Positions 54,416 to 63,235 of a DNA stretch of 64,000 nt are shown here, piece by piece; the stretch's first letter is position 1; each line of letters begins with the position of its first letter. The position numbers were made by a program, and so were the translations under genes. The DNA comes from Acinetobacter sp. S54 (GTDB lineage: Bacteria > Pseudomonadota > Gammaproteobacteria > Pseudomonadales > Moraxellaceae). A model generated the notes under the pieces. The model was not told the origin of the DNA and did not search any database. It was given only the letters and a program-made list of their open reading frames with translations. The stretch is taken from the NCBI RefSeq assembly GCF_016624945.1, contig NZ_JACVUI010000001.1, positions 553,565 to 617,564 on the forward strand, in the 5' to 3' direction.

Positions 54416-54586
54416 ATGCGACATAACATGCAACTTACAGAGCAGGAAGAACAGGTGTTTGAAGAGATTCGCCAATTATTTGGATTGGCAACTATCGATG
54501 ACGCCATTCGCTTTGTAATCCAGCAAGGCATTCAGAACCAACTGCAACAAATTGCAGAACATGTAGCACAACCTAAAAAATCCTAA
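54416..54586 (+). CDS. Small RHH-like protein 3
   Basis: This 56-aa frame begins MRHNMQLTEQEEQVFEEIRQ and continues FGLATIDDAIRFVIQQGI, an RHH-like strand and helix pair. A strong RBS (GGGGAGGAA) precedes ATG 54416. It lies between RHH-like protein 2 and the primase, ending 9 nt before it, which supports a real gene. Confidence 0.7.
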   Translation: MRHNMQLTEQEEQVFEEIRQLFGLATIDDAIRFVIQQGIQNQLQQIAEHVAQPKKS

Positions 54587-54595
54587 GAGCTAAAG

Positions 54596-57328
54596 ATGTA
54601 TCCAGAGACACAGAGAGAAGCTGTCCGCAGACTTGAAAATGAATTCCACTTTAAAAAACGGGGAGAATATCTGACTCAAGGCATTTGCCCAAACTGTAAA
54701 CATAAGGAGCTATATGCCTATGCTGAAGCTCCATGGACATTGCAGTGCAATCGTCGCAGCAAATGCGCCCACGTGGTTTATTTACGTGATCTCTACCCCG
54801 ATCTCTTTGAGAATTGGGAAAAGCGTTTTCAACCCACCGAGAAAAATCCGACAGCCACAGTAGATGCTTATCTGGTAGAGGGGCGTGGTTTTCCGATCGA
54901 CAAATTACGCGGTCAATATACTCAGGAATATTATAAGCATTTCCAGTCAGGGCTGGGCTCAGTCACCATTCGTTTTCCAATTACAGATGATTCTAACAAT
55001 ATCGGTTATTGGGAGCGTTGTCTCGATGACAAAGGCAAGATGCCTAAAACCCCCAATCCCAAAAATTTTAAAATGCAAGGGCATGGCTGGGTTCCTCCAC
55101 AAACCGACCTGATCAATGCAAAAGAAATCTGGATTACGGAAGGGGTTTTTGACTCTATTGCTTTATGGCTCTCGGGTGTCACGACTTTTACAGCACTGAC
55201 CTGTAACAACTACCCATTGATTTTGCTTAACTCCATTGCCGAACAATGCAAACAGCAAGATAAACCACGGCCAACACTCATCTGGGCATTTGATGCGGAC
55301 CAAGCCGGACGCGAAGGTATCGAAAAAAATATCGAACGTGCCAGAAAAGAGGGATGGGAATGTGCTGCAGCACAGCCTCCATCCGGTTGGAACAAAACCG
55401 ACTGGAATGACTTATATAAGCAGGAACGACTCACTGAAACTGATCTGAAAAATTACCGATACTACGGTGATTTACTCATAGCAGAACGTCCGGCTGATAA
55501 AGCTATTCTCATGTTCAAACGCAGCCCAAAAAATAGCAGCTTCCCGTTTGACTTTAATAACCGTCTATATTGGTTCAAAATCGACATGGACGTTTATAAC
55601 CAGAAAATCCGCGAGTTTGGTCTTGAAGAAGACGACAACGACAGTGAAGACTGGGCCCAAAAAGAAAAAGACGAAATCACGGAGGAACTGAAAGAACAGG
55701 CCATCCGTAGTTGCTATTCCGTGACTGAAATCGCCAATTGCAAACCGACTGCCCTTTACTACCAGTACACCGAAGAAATTGACGATGCCAAATATTATTT
55801 TCGTATCGATTTCCCCAAAAATGCCCATCCTGTAAAAAATACCTTTACCGGTGGTCAGCTCTCCGCAGCATCAGAATTTAAAAAACGCCTGTTAGCCGTT
55901 GCCCCGGGTGTCATTTATACCGGCAATGGGGCGCAACTGGATCGGGTATTACGAAACACTATTGAAAATATTCGCCGAGTACAATTGATCAACTATGTCG
56001 GTTATCACAGTGAACTCAAAACCTATGTGTTAGGGGATCTGGCTGTACAAAACGGCAAGACGTATCCCATCAATAACGATGACTACTTTGCTCTTCCACG
56101 TCAGGTCAACCTCAAGGCAAACGTCCCATTTGCTTTAAAAATCAATAAGGAACTCGCTGAATATAACAAGGGGTGGGTCAATGATCTGGTACAGGCCTAT
56201 GATGTTCGTGGTCTTGTCACTTTAACTGCATTTTTTGGCAGTCTATTTGTCCAGCAAATTCGCAAAATACATAAGTCCTTTCCATTTCTAGAAGTCGTGG
56301 GTGCACCGGGTACGGGTAAATCCACCATGTTGAACTTCATGTGGAAGCTATTGGGGCGTGAAGACAACAATGGCGACTATGAGGGACTTGATCCAAATAA
56401 AACCTCTGAGTCCGGTTTAATCAGGACATTTCGTCAAGTTGCAAACTTACCGGTGCTATTGATTGAATCGGATCGCTCTGGAGAGAACCAACCTTATTCC
56501 AGACAATTTAATTGGGACATGCTCAAGACTTTATATGATGGAGGCTCACTCGGTGCACGGGGGGTAAAAACCAACGGAAATGAGACCTATGAACCACCTT
56601 TTATGGGGTCATTGATCGTCAGCCAAAATGCTGAAGTCAATGGATCCGAAGCTATTAAAGGGCGGTTTGTCCACATTAAATTTGAAAAATATCATCTTAC
56701 CTCCCAATCCCTTGCTGCCAGTAAACGCTTGCAGAAGTACAAAATCCAAGACGTCAGCTATTTCATTCTGAACTGTCTGGAAAAAGAACAGCAGATTTTA
56801 GAAAGTTATGCAGAGCTTCAGGAGGAATATGACGAAATGCTGCATAGCTCATACACCATCGAAAGTGCCCGGGTCATACATAACCATTCTCAATTTATGG
56901 CGCTTTTCAAAGCCCTGACAAAACACATTATCCAGATCGATGAGATGACCCAGCGTAAAGTGATTGAAGAACTTTCAGAAATGGCCATTAAGCGCGATAA
57001 GTCACTTCAACAAGACAGCACAATCGTTCAGAACTTCTGGGATACCTTTGAACAGATTGAAGCAACCAAGTCTCTGACGGAAGACACCGTTCTCAATCAT
57101 CACAGCAAACGTCACAAATACATCGCAATCAATTTTGCCCATCTCTACAAAGTCGCTGCGGATCTACGCTTCAACTTACCAGATATGCGTGAACTTCAGG
57201 ACGCGCTGCGTCTGAGCATGCATTACAAATTTATCGACTCAAACAAAATGGTGGCCAGCAAGTTACAAGGACAATCTGTCCGTTGCTGGTTGTTTGAAGT
57301 TCCGTCCACCCATCCCTCAAATGACTAA
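54596..57328 (+). CDS. Toprim primase / SF3-like helicase
   Basis: This replication protein of 910 aa combines functions. A zinc finger (C31, C34, C51, C57) is followed by a Toprim domain (E182 in ITEGVFDS; DAD 233-235 in WAFDADQAGREG) for primer synthesis. The C-terminal half has a Walker A loop GAPGTGKS (569-576) and LLIESDRSG for DNA unwinding. It probably starts phage replication, taking the place of P2 gene A, which encodes a rolling-circle nickase. Confidence 0.9.
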   Translation: MYPETQREAVRRLENEFHFKKRGEYLTQGICPNCKHKELYAYAEAPWTLQCNRRSKCAHVVYLRDLYPDLFENWEKRFQPTEKNPTATVDAYLVEGRGFPIDKLRGQYTQEYYKHFQSGLGSVTIRFPITDDSNNIGYWERCLDDKGKMPKTPNPKNFKMQGHGWVPPQTDLINAKEIWITEGVFDSIALWLSGVTTFTALTCNNYPLILLNSIAEQCKQQDKPRPTLIWAFDADQAGREGIEKNIERARKEGWECAAAQPPSGWNKTDWNDLYKQERLTETDLKNYRYYGDLLIAERPADKAILMFKRSPKNSSFPFDFNNRLYWFKIDMDVYNQKIREFGLEEDDNDSEDWAQKEKDEITEELKEQAIRSCYSVTEIANCKPTALYYQYTEEIDDAKYYFRIDFPKNAHPVKNTFTGGQLSAASEFKKRLLAVAPGVIYTGNGAQLDRVLRNTIENIRRVQLINYVGYHSELKTYVLGDLAVQNGKTYPINNDDYFALPRQVNLKANVPFALKINKELAEYNKGWVNDLVQAYDVRGLVTLTAFFGSLFVQQIRKIHKSFPFLEVVGAPGTGKSTMLNFMWKLLGREDNNGDYEGLDPNKTSESGLIRTFRQVANLPVLLIESDRSGENQPYSRQFNWDMLKTLYDGGSLGARGVKTNGNETYEPPFMGSLIVSQNAEVNGSEAIKGRFVHIKFEKYHLTSQSLAASKRLQKYKIQDVSYFILNCLEKEQQILESYAELQEEYDEMLHSSYTIESARVIHNHSQFMALFKALTKHIIQIDEMTQRKVIEELSEMAIKRDKSLQQDSTIVQNFWDTFEQIEATKSLTEDTVLNHHSKRHKYIAINFAHLYKVAADLRFNLPDMRELQDALRLSMHYKFIDSNKMVASKLQGQSVRCWLFEVPSTHPSND

Positions 57329-57345
57329 TACATAGGAGCATAGTC

Positions 57346-57963
57346 ATGTTTAAAATCGAAATGAAAGAAACCATTGGCTCAAAATCATGGTCAATCAATG
57401 TCAACCACGTTTCAGACAAAATAAAGAAACGCAGTTTTGAGACAACCCGTCCTGAGCTGCATCTTGCCTTGTTATTCATGCATTCAATTGATGATTATTT
57501 TACTCAATTTATCAAAAAAGTCCTGAATGAAAGTACCGCTATTCAATTCACTTTCTCTATCTCGGAAGTAATAGAGCACGATTCGACTGAAGCTAGCTTG
57601 TTTAAAGAAAAATCGAGTCTTCCTGAAGCTGGAAAGCCTTTAGTCGTTGTGGATTTTGAAGGTGATATTTTCTCACCTGTACTTTATGACGCAGATAAAA
57701 ATGAATGGGTACATCAGAGTGGAAAATTACGTTCCGTGATTATTCATCAATGGGCATATCAAACTGACGTTTATAAATCACTCAATCTCCCATCCCTTAA
57801 TGAGGAGATTAAACAAAATATTCAGCAACAATTTGAAGAAGAGTGCCGTCAGGAAAAACAGAAAAAACGGGGCATGGAGAAACAAGTTTTAGAAGGTCTT
57901 AAAAACTCTCTAAAAGAGGCATTTCCAGATGCAAGCATCGAAATAAATGCAATCAAATTCTGA
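57346..57963 (+). CDS. Hypothetical phage protein
   Basis: This protein of 205 aa has an N-terminal half with beta strands (KIEMKETIGSKSWSINVNHV) and a C-terminal Lys/Glu/Gln-rich helix (QQFEEECRQEKQKKRGMEKQ). No signal peptide and no known domain. AGGAGCATAGTC precedes the ATG. It lies between the primase and the next small gene; a replication-related role is only implied by context. Confidence 0.65.
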   Translation: MFKIEMKETIGSKSWSINVNHVSDKIKKRSFETTRPELHLALLFMHSIDDYFTQFIKKVLNESTAIQFTFSISEVIEHDSTEASLFKEKSSLPEAGKPLVVVDFEGDIFSPVLYDADKNEWVHQSGKLRSVIIHQWAYQTDVYKSLNLPSLNEEIKQNIQQQFEEECRQEKQKKRGMEKQVLEGLKNSLKEAFPDASIEINAIKF

Positions 57964-57973
57964 GGAAAAAACC

Positions 57974-58222
57974 ATGGTACCTGAAAACCAACTTGACCAT
58001 ATTGGTCAAAAAATTATTGAAGTACTCCGTGAGAAATTCCCGAATGATGCAGGTTACGTGACTTCAAAAATTCATCGTCTGGCACAAATGGAGAATAAGT
58101 TTGAAACCTTTGCTTGGGCATTGGATCAACTTGACCATGAAAATAAAAGCCGACTTTTTGAAAAATTGGGATTGGATATAAAGAACCAGATCCATTATCG
58201 ACATTTATTTCAGCAACTTTAA
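57974..58222 (+). CDS. Small hypothetical phage protein
   Basis: This protein of 82 aa is helical (IGQKIIEVLREKFPNDAGYV, FETFAWALDQLDHENKSRLF). ATG 57974 is chosen for its GAGGAA RBS; an earlier in-frame start overlaps the previous gene. Function is unknown. Confidence 0.65.
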   Translation: MVPENQLDHIGQKIIEVLREKFPNDAGYVTSKIHRLAQMENKFETFAWALDQLDHENKSRLFEKLGLDIKNQIHYRHLFQQL

Positions 58223-58231
58223 TGGCAAAGC

Positions 58232-58263
58232 ACACATGCAAAAGCGGCCACTTCTGCATGTGT
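58232..58263 (+). repeat. Hairpin in the early operon
   Basis: ACACATGCA (58232-58240) and TGCATGTGT (58255-58263) form a 9-bp inverted repeat with a 14-nt loop between two genes. There is no T run; it may be an operator or an RNA processing site. Confidence 0.45.
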
Positions 58264-58286
58264 CACACAATTACCGGAGAGCAATT

Positions 58287-58580
58287 ATGCAAAACGATTC
58301 TAACTTAGAAAGTTTACCAGCGGAAATTCATCTACATCCGTATGTATATCAGCGCTACAACCATTTATCCAATGCAGTGCTTACCCCACACTTAAACCAT
58401 CCAAATTTTCAACAAAGAAGTGATTATTCGAGTCGATGTAATTATAGCCACACAAAAAGAAAATTTAACCCTGTGATTAAACCCATTTCGGATATTGAAA
58501 AGATATACCGGAAAAAATGGGCAGAACGTCAGGTTCATTACATTTTGAATATGCCAAGTAATGCTGTTCTGGAGATTTGA
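58287..58580 (+). CDS. Small hypothetical phage protein
   Basis: This protein of 97 aa is basic and rich in His, Asn and Tyr (EIHLHPYVYQRYNHLSNAVL, YSHTKRKFNPVIKP). ATG 58287 follows GGAGAG by 6 nt. It overlaps the next gene's start region. Function is unknown. Confidence 0.62.
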   Translation: MQNDSNLESLPAEIHLHPYVYQRYNHLSNAVLTPHLNHPNFQQRSDYSSRCNYSHTKRKFNPVIKPISDIEKIYRKKWAERQVHYILNMPSNAVLEI

Positions 58581-58768
58581 TGATGTATAAACAGAAAAAA
58601 TTTGCCATAACCCGCGGTGGTTGGTGGCCTTGTGAAGAAAAAGTACTTCTTTCCATGCTCCAAGATAATTATCCAGTTCATCAAATTGCGGATGTTTTAC
58701 AGCGTGAACGGATGGGGGTTCACACAAAAATTAAAATTTTGAAAAAACAGGGAGTGCTGGCGTCATGA
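58580..58768 (+). CDS. Small helix-turn-helix-like protein
   Basis: This protein of 62 aa resembles a short Myb/SANT or HTH module ([40 protein letters not shown]). It may bind DNA. GGAGA lies just before; ATG 58583 is also possible. It overlaps ssb by 4 nt. Confidence 0.65.
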   Translation: MMYKQKKFAITRGGWWPCEEKVLLSMLQDNYPVHQIADVLQRERMGVHTKIKILKKQGVLAS

Positions 58769-59118
58769 GAGGAATCAATAAAGTGATTTTGGTGGGAACT
58801 CTTGGAGCAAATCCGATAGCTAAACATTTTCCTAATGGCGGAGGTTATGCTCAGTTTTCTATAGCCACTAGCGAACGCTGGCAAGATAAACAAACGGGAG
58901 AATGGCATGAAAATACTGAGTGGCATCGTATTGTAGCCTATGCACGTCTGGGTGAAATTGCATGCCAATATCTTAAAAAGGGCTCAAAAGTCTATGTCGA
59001 AGGGTCATTACACACGAGAACATGGACTGATCAAAATCGTCAGGAACGATTCATAACTGAGGTCAGAGTCCATACATTTAACGCTCTGGATTATGTTCCA
59101 CACGCCAACGCAGTATGA
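58765..59118 (+). CDS. ssb: Single-stranded DNA-binding protein
   Basis: This protein of 117 aa has the SSB OB fold ([50 protein letters not shown]). It ends shortly after the OB fold (DYVPHANAV) and lacks the acidic C-terminal tail that host SSB uses to bind partner proteins. It protects ssDNA during phage replication. Confidence 0.92.
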   Translation: MRGINKVILVGTLGANPIAKHFPNGGGYAQFSIATSERWQDKQTGEWHENTEWHRIVAYARLGEIACQYLKKGSKVYVEGSLHTRTWTDQNRQERFITEVRVHTFNALDYVPHANAV

Positions 59119-59131
59119 GGAGAAAAATAAA

Positions 59132-59845
59132 ATGACGGCTCTAATTTTTGATGTTGAAACCCATAAATTGCATGGCGATATTATTGAAGTGGCTTATCAG
59201 GGCGTTGAATTTCTACAAAATAGATTCCTGTTAAAAATGCATGAATATCGTTTTAATCAACGCTATAAACCGAGTGAGCAGATTGATATTTCAGCAATGG
59301 CGATACATTTAATAGCAGATGAAGATCTCGAAAAATCTCCTTCTTTTAAAGAATTTAATTTTCCAGAGGATCTAATTCCTGAATATCTGATTGGCCATAA
59401 TATCGATTATGACATTGATGCCATTGCAAGGGCGGGATGTAATACTAAACATATCAAACGGATCTGCACCTTAGCGATGTCCCGGTATCTCTGGCCAGAG
59501 CTTGAATCACATAAATTGCCAGTTGTCGCATTATATGTAAGTAAAAATAGATCCATGACAGCACATGAATTGCGGTTTGCACATTGTGCAGCTCAAGACT
59601 GTGATATCACTTTTAACGTTCTTCAAGCAATTATTCAGCATCAAAACATTAACTCTATAGAGGAGCTATATCAGTTTTCAGAGTTGGCCAGAGTTCCTAC
59701 ACATATTTTTTGGGGAAAATGGAGGGGTAGGCGAATTTTCGATTTAGAAACCAAGCAAATAAAACAATTGCTTGAGAATGAAACCGATAAATACCTATTA
59801 ACGGCCTTAAATAACGAACTGACAGACCGTATTCGTCCTCGTTAA
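59132..59845 (+). CDS. DnaQ-like 3'-5' exonuclease with DUF3820-like tail
   Basis: This protein of 237 aa begins with an exonuclease motif (LIFDVETHKL, giving D and E), has IGHNIDYDIDAIARAG as motif II and HCAAQDCDITFNVL as motif III. The tail (IFWGKWRGRRIFDLET) matches DUF3820. ATG 59132 has GAGGAG upstream. It probably trims 3' ends during replication or recombination. Confidence 0.85.
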   Translation: MTALIFDVETHKLHGDIIEVAYQGVEFLQNRFLLKMHEYRFNQRYKPSEQIDISAMAIHLIADEDLEKSPSFKEFNFPEDLIPEYLIGHNIDYDIDAIARAGCNTKHIKRICTLAMSRYLWPELESHKLPVVALYVSKNRSMTAHELRFAHCAAQDCDITFNVLQAIIQHQNINSIEELYQFSELARVPTHIFWGKWRGRRIFDLETKQIKQLLENETDKYLLTALNNELTDRIRPR

Positions 59846-59856
59846 ACCTCAATCAG

Positions 59857-59892
59857 AACACCTTTAGCGCACCTCGCTAAAGGTGTTTTTTA
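59857..59892 (+). terminator. Terminator of the early operon
   Basis: An 11-bp stem (CACCTTTAGCG with CGCTAAAGGTG) around a 5-nt loop is followed by seven T, 12 nt after the exonuclease stop. Confidence 0.9.
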
Positions 59893-59934
59893 TGTCCAAA
59901 ATTCTTTAAACGCACCAAAAAATGTAGGTAACCC

Positions 59935-61086
59935 ATGTCAGCAGGACTCGAAATCCGAAAAAAAAGCATGCGTATCTGGATCAGAGACGGTGAACTGATA
60001 AAAGAACCTCTCGACTATGAACTGACCGACGAAAATATTGTCAGAGCCAAGCAACTCGTCGAACTCATTAAGTTAGAGTTAAAACTGGGAAAATTTGACT
60101 TGGCCAAACACTTTCCTGATTCTAGAAATATTAAGACCAATACCATGAGTTATTACATTAATCGTTGGTTAGATCAGATCGAATCTGAAATTGCCCCCAG
60201 CACCTTTGATGCTTATAAAAGCCAAGTAAAATGCCATGTCCGGCCTAAATGGGGAAAATTACCCCCTTCCGAAATTAATACCAACGATGTCAAAAAATGG
60301 GCAAATGGCCTTAAACGAGATCTTGCACCTAAAACAGTTCGGGAAATTGTGACGCGTCTATCCCAGATCCACAGCATCTGGAGAAACGAACATAAAATTG
60401 CATTTGATCCAATGAGAGATATTAATATCCACCAGATGGATCCATGTGAACCAGATCCATTTTCTAAGTCTGAAATTAATGCAATTCTATCGACCGATTC
60501 GCATCCTGATTTAACTAACTTTCTACCATGTCTGATATGGACTGGTTTTTCTATTTCAGAGCAGCTCCCAATTGCATGGGAAGATATAGACCTAAATACT
60601 GGAATGATCCAGATCCGCAGATCATATGTCCGGGGCGTTTATCGGGTAACAAAAAACAGGCGTAGGAATAGACGCATTAAATTACTTCAGCCTGCACTGG
60701 AGGCACTACGACGACAATATAAATATACGGCCAATTGTCGCGGACAAACTATATCAATTTTGCAGCGGGATAACGTGACCTACAAACAGGAACGTTTACG
60801 ATTTGTGTGGATAAACACTGAATTATCAACACATTTTGAGTATTACACATTGCGTTATTTGTGGAGAAAACATTTGTCCAAAGCCAAAATTCGTTATCGT
60901 GGCCCAAATCAGGGGAGACATACATTCGCAAGTCAGCTTTTATCATCTGGACAAGTTCCTCCAGAATGGATCGCTGAACAGCTTGGCCATAGTGATACGT
61001 CCATGATTTATCGTCATTACGGCAAACTTATTGCAGAGGATTTACCTGATTATGCTGGTCGAATAAACCTGTACATAGCATCCTAG
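59935..61086 (+). CDS. int: Tyrosine-recombinase integrase
   Basis: This recombinase of 383 aa integrates the phage at the tRNA site. It has an N-terminal arm-binding region, a core-binding domain (INRWLDQIESEIAPSTFDAY) and a catalytic domain. R328, H329, H352 (LGHSDTSMIYRHYG) and the nucleophile Y359 are present. Two catalytic positions differ from the consensus: the first Arg is S206 (WTGFSISEQL) and the His of the H-x-x-R box is N325. It lies next to attR. Confidence 0.9.
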   Translation: MSAGLEIRKKSMRIWIRDGELIKEPLDYELTDENIVRAKQLVELIKLELKLGKFDLAKHFPDSRNIKTNTMSYYINRWLDQIESEIAPSTFDAYKSQVKCHVRPKWGKLPPSEINTNDVKKWANGLKRDLAPKTVREIVTRLSQIHSIWRNEHKIAFDPMRDINIHQMDPCEPDPFSKSEINAILSTDSHPDLTNFLPCLIWTGFSISEQLPIAWEDIDLNTGMIQIRRSYVRGVYRVTKNRRRNRRIKLLQPALEALRRQYKYTANCRGQTISILQRDNVTYKQERLRFVWINTELSTHFEYYTLRYLWRKHLSKAKIRYRGPNQGRHTFASQLLSSGQVPPEWIAEQLGHSDTSMIYRHYGKLIAEDLPDYAGRINLYIAS

Positions 61087-61133
61087 TAATTTTTCTTCCT
61101 TTAATATTGCATAAAAATTACAAGAGAAAAATT

Positions 61134-61168
61134 AAAAAAGTGCCTGATAGTAGGGCACTTTTTTTTAT
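61134..61168 (+). terminator. Terminator after integrase
   Basis: An A-rich arm ending AAGTGCC pairs with GGCACTT, followed by a long T run. Confidence 0.85.
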
Positions 61169-61291
61169 AAATTGCTTTGTTACTCCAAAATAATGATTAA
61201 GCCTTAGCCTCTATTCCCCAAATCCCATTTTAAAAGATTCATATTTTAGTAAGTTACTGAAAATAAATGTTATATAAGCAGCTTATTAATA

Positions 61292-61316
61292 GGTTCGAGC
61301 CCCATCATTCACCCCA
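61292..61316 (+). pseudogene. tRNA-His 3' fragment
   Basis: The T-arm and acceptor end of tRNA-His are carried by the phage att site; the 5' part is missing, so this copy cannot fold into a tRNA. Confidence 0.9.
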
Positions 61317-61319
61317 ATT

Positions 61320-61396
61320 CGGAGCATAGCACAGCCTGGTAGTGCACCTGGTTTGGGACCAGGGGGTCGTAGGTTCGAATCCTACTGCTCCGACCA
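61320..61396 (+). tRNA. tRNA-Pro (anticodon TGG), in attR
   Basis: An intact 77-nt gene with CCA, identical to the two copies on the left side. It is now separated from the tRNA-array promoter by the prophage. Confidence 0.95.
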
Positions 61397-61423
61397 TCTT
61401 TAAGAATTAAAGGTAGGTTGAAA

Positions 61424-61448
61424 GAATCCGCTTAAATGCGGTTTTTTT
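61424..61448 (+). terminator. Native terminator of the tRNA array
   Basis: CCGC pairs with GCGG around TTAAAT, followed by seven T. It lies directly after the host flank and was separated from the array by integration. Confidence 0.7.
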
Positions 61449-61517
61449 ATGCCTGTATTTTTTTAATTTGACCGTACCTCCATCATTTAATTTGATAGAG
61501 GTTCAAATGCTTTAAAT

Positions 61518-61997
61518 TTAAGGAATAATAATTACAGCAACACGACGATTGGTAGCACGATTTTCTTCATTGATATTAGGTACTAATGGTTGTTCAGCAC
61601 CCCGACCAATAATTTGTATATTTTGCGATTTAAAGCCGTGTGCTAGAAAAATATTGGCTACACTTTGAGCGCGCTCTTGTGATAGTTTTAAATTGTACTG
61701 TGCTGCGCCGATATTATCGGTATGTCCAACGATCTTCACTTTTTCTAAATCATATTTTTGCAATTGATTACTTAAACGTGAAATTTCCTGTTCATGTACA
61801 GGTTTGATATCTGTTTTATCAAAATCAAATAACAAACGTTCTGGTAAACCCAAAGTCCAGCCTTCATCTGTTAAAACAAAACCTTCTTTTTTCAGCATAC
61901 GCACTTGTTTATATTTTAATGGGCCAAAACTTAAGCAACCGGAAAGAGCAATACAAATGATTGCCAAGAATGAAATTTTCAGGGAGTGACTAAGCAT
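61518..61997 (-). CDS. yfiB: OmpA-family lipoprotein, YfiB-like
   Basis: This lipoprotein of 159 aa has a lipobox LSGC (C21) and a peptidoglycan-binding OmpA domain (KVKIVGHTDNIGAAQYNLKL, RGAEQPLVPN, NRATNRRVAVII). By family knowledge YfiB captures YfiR at the outer membrane and so releases YfiN. ATG 61997 is chosen over a TTG 12 nt upstream. It is the last gene of the yfiR-yfiN-yfiB operon. Confidence 0.85.
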   Translation of the reverse strand: MLSHSLKISFLAIICIALSGCLSFGPLKYKQVRMLKKEGFVLTDEGWTLGLPERLLFDFDKTDIKPVHEQEISRLSNQLQKYDLEKVKIVGHTDNIGAAQYNLKLSQERAQSVANIFLAHGFKSQNIQIIGRGAEQPLVPNINEENRATNRRVAVIIIP

Positions 61998-62011
61998 GTG
62001 GAATTCCAAAA

Positions 62012-63229
62012 TTAGGGTTTGTAAATAAACCAGTGGTGAGTTAAGTGTTTCGCTTTATACATCGATTGATCGGCCTGCATGATCAAATCTTCTGGAGTAG
62101 AGGCAAATCGTGAAAATGCGATTCCCAAACTAAAACTGAATTCAATAGACTGCCCTTCAAAAATAATTGGTTGTTTGCTACTAGAAATTAAATTTTCGGC
62201 AATCGTAATTAAGTTTTCAACTTGATGGATTGACTGCAGTATGACGGCAAATTCATCACCACCCAAACGTGCAATAAAGTCCTGATGTCTAAGTTTTGAT
62301 TTTAAGCGTCGTGCCATTTCTTTAAGAACAGCATCACCTGCGAGATGTCCAAATTGGTCATTAATTTGTTTAAAATTATTATTATCAATAAACATCAGCG
62401 CAGAACTTTGTCGTTTGTGACTATCCTCAAATAAACTGACTAATTCCTGATAAAAATAACTTCGATTTGGAAGCTGAGTTAAATGGTCGTGATGCGCTTT
62501 AAATGACAGTTGATGGTTTTCATTTTGTAGATGAGTATGCCATTTTTGAATTTCCTCAAGCAGTTGATTGAACACATCATTCAACTCCTGAAATTCTTTG
62601 ATATCATTGTGTGGGAACCGTAAGTTATATGCTTTTTGGTCGCTTACTACTTGTGCAATTTGAGTCAATGGACGCATAGACTGCATGATATAGCGATAAG
62701 TCAAATTAGTTGACCACCACAAAGCCATCACAATAAAAATCATGGCAATCGCTAATCCAATCAAAATGGTGATAATAAATTGGATAATCTTCTCTGAGCT
62801 TCCAAAAAGAACCAACTCACCAATTTTGTTATTATGATGGTAAATAGTTAATTTAATTGGATCTTTTAAAAAAATATGATCCAATAAGCCTTGTAACTGA
62901 CTAGAATATAGCGGGGGTTTGGAGCTAGAAGCTAATTCGTGATTGGACTTATCATAAATAAGAATCGTTCGAATAGAGTGTTGCTCTGTATATTCATTTA
63001 GAATCTGCTGTAAAGTCACCTGATCTTTAAAAACAAGTGCGGGTTGAATACGTTCACTAACCGTTAAACTCAAAATATTTAAATTTTGTTTAGCATAAGT
63101 CTCTATCGTAAAAATAGAAATCAGCACAAATGTAAATGTACAAATAAAGAAAGTAATTGCAAAAATCGTCGCTTGAGATTTTCGGAATAAAGAATGTAAA
63201 GATTTCGATTCATATAGACTTGAAATCAT
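62012..63229 (-). CDS. yfiN: Membrane diguanylate cyclase, YfiN-like
   Basis: This protein of 405 aa makes c-di-GMP. Membrane helices at about 20-42 and 148-172 enclose a periplasmic sensor domain; a HAMP region follows. The GGDEF domain has an intact active site (GGDEF 323-327) and an I-site R314-H-Q-D317 for product inhibition. It lies between yfiR and yfiB. Confidence 0.9.
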   Translation of the reverse strand: MISSLYESKSLHSLFRKSQATIFAITFFICTFTFVLISIFTIETYAKQNLNILSLTVSERIQPALVFKDQVTLQQILNEYTEQHSIRTILIYDKSNHELASSSKPPLYSSQLQGLLDHIFLKDPIKLTIYHHNNKIGELVLFGSSEKIIQFIITILIGLAIAMIFIVMALWWSTNLTYRYIMQSMRPLTQIAQVVSDQKAYNLRFPHNDIKEFQELNDVFNQLLEEIQKWHTHLQNENHQLSFKAHHDHLTQLPNRSYFYQELVSLFEDSHKRQSSALMFIDNNNFKQINDQFGHLAGDAVLKEMARRLKSKLRHQDFIARLGGDEFAVILQSIHQVENLITIAENLISSSKQPIIFEGQSIEFSFSLGIAFSRFASTPEDLIMQADQSMYKAKHLTHHWFIYKP

Positions 63230-63235
63230 ATACTC

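Larger units (their letters stand above)
23082..61397. mobile_element. P2-like prophage integrated at tRNA-His/tRNA-Pro
   Basis: The element is bounded by 106-bp perfect direct repeats (23082-23187 and 61292-61397), giving a unit of about 38.2 kb. A tyrosine integrase lies next to the right repeat. Morphogenesis genes follow the P2 order and include portal, terminase, scaffold, capsid, tail, baseplate, sheath, tube, tape measure and late control genes. Replication, repressor, lysis and packaging genes look intact, so it may be inducible. Accessory cargo sits near attL (ankyrin gene) and before the immunity region (putative Abi operon). Confidence 0.95.
61292..61397 (+). repeat. Prophage attachment site attR
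   Basis: This 106-bp copy of attL consists of a 25-nt tRNA-His 3' fragment, the spacer and a whole tRNA-Pro. Its left flank is phage and its right flank is host. Confidence 0.95.
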
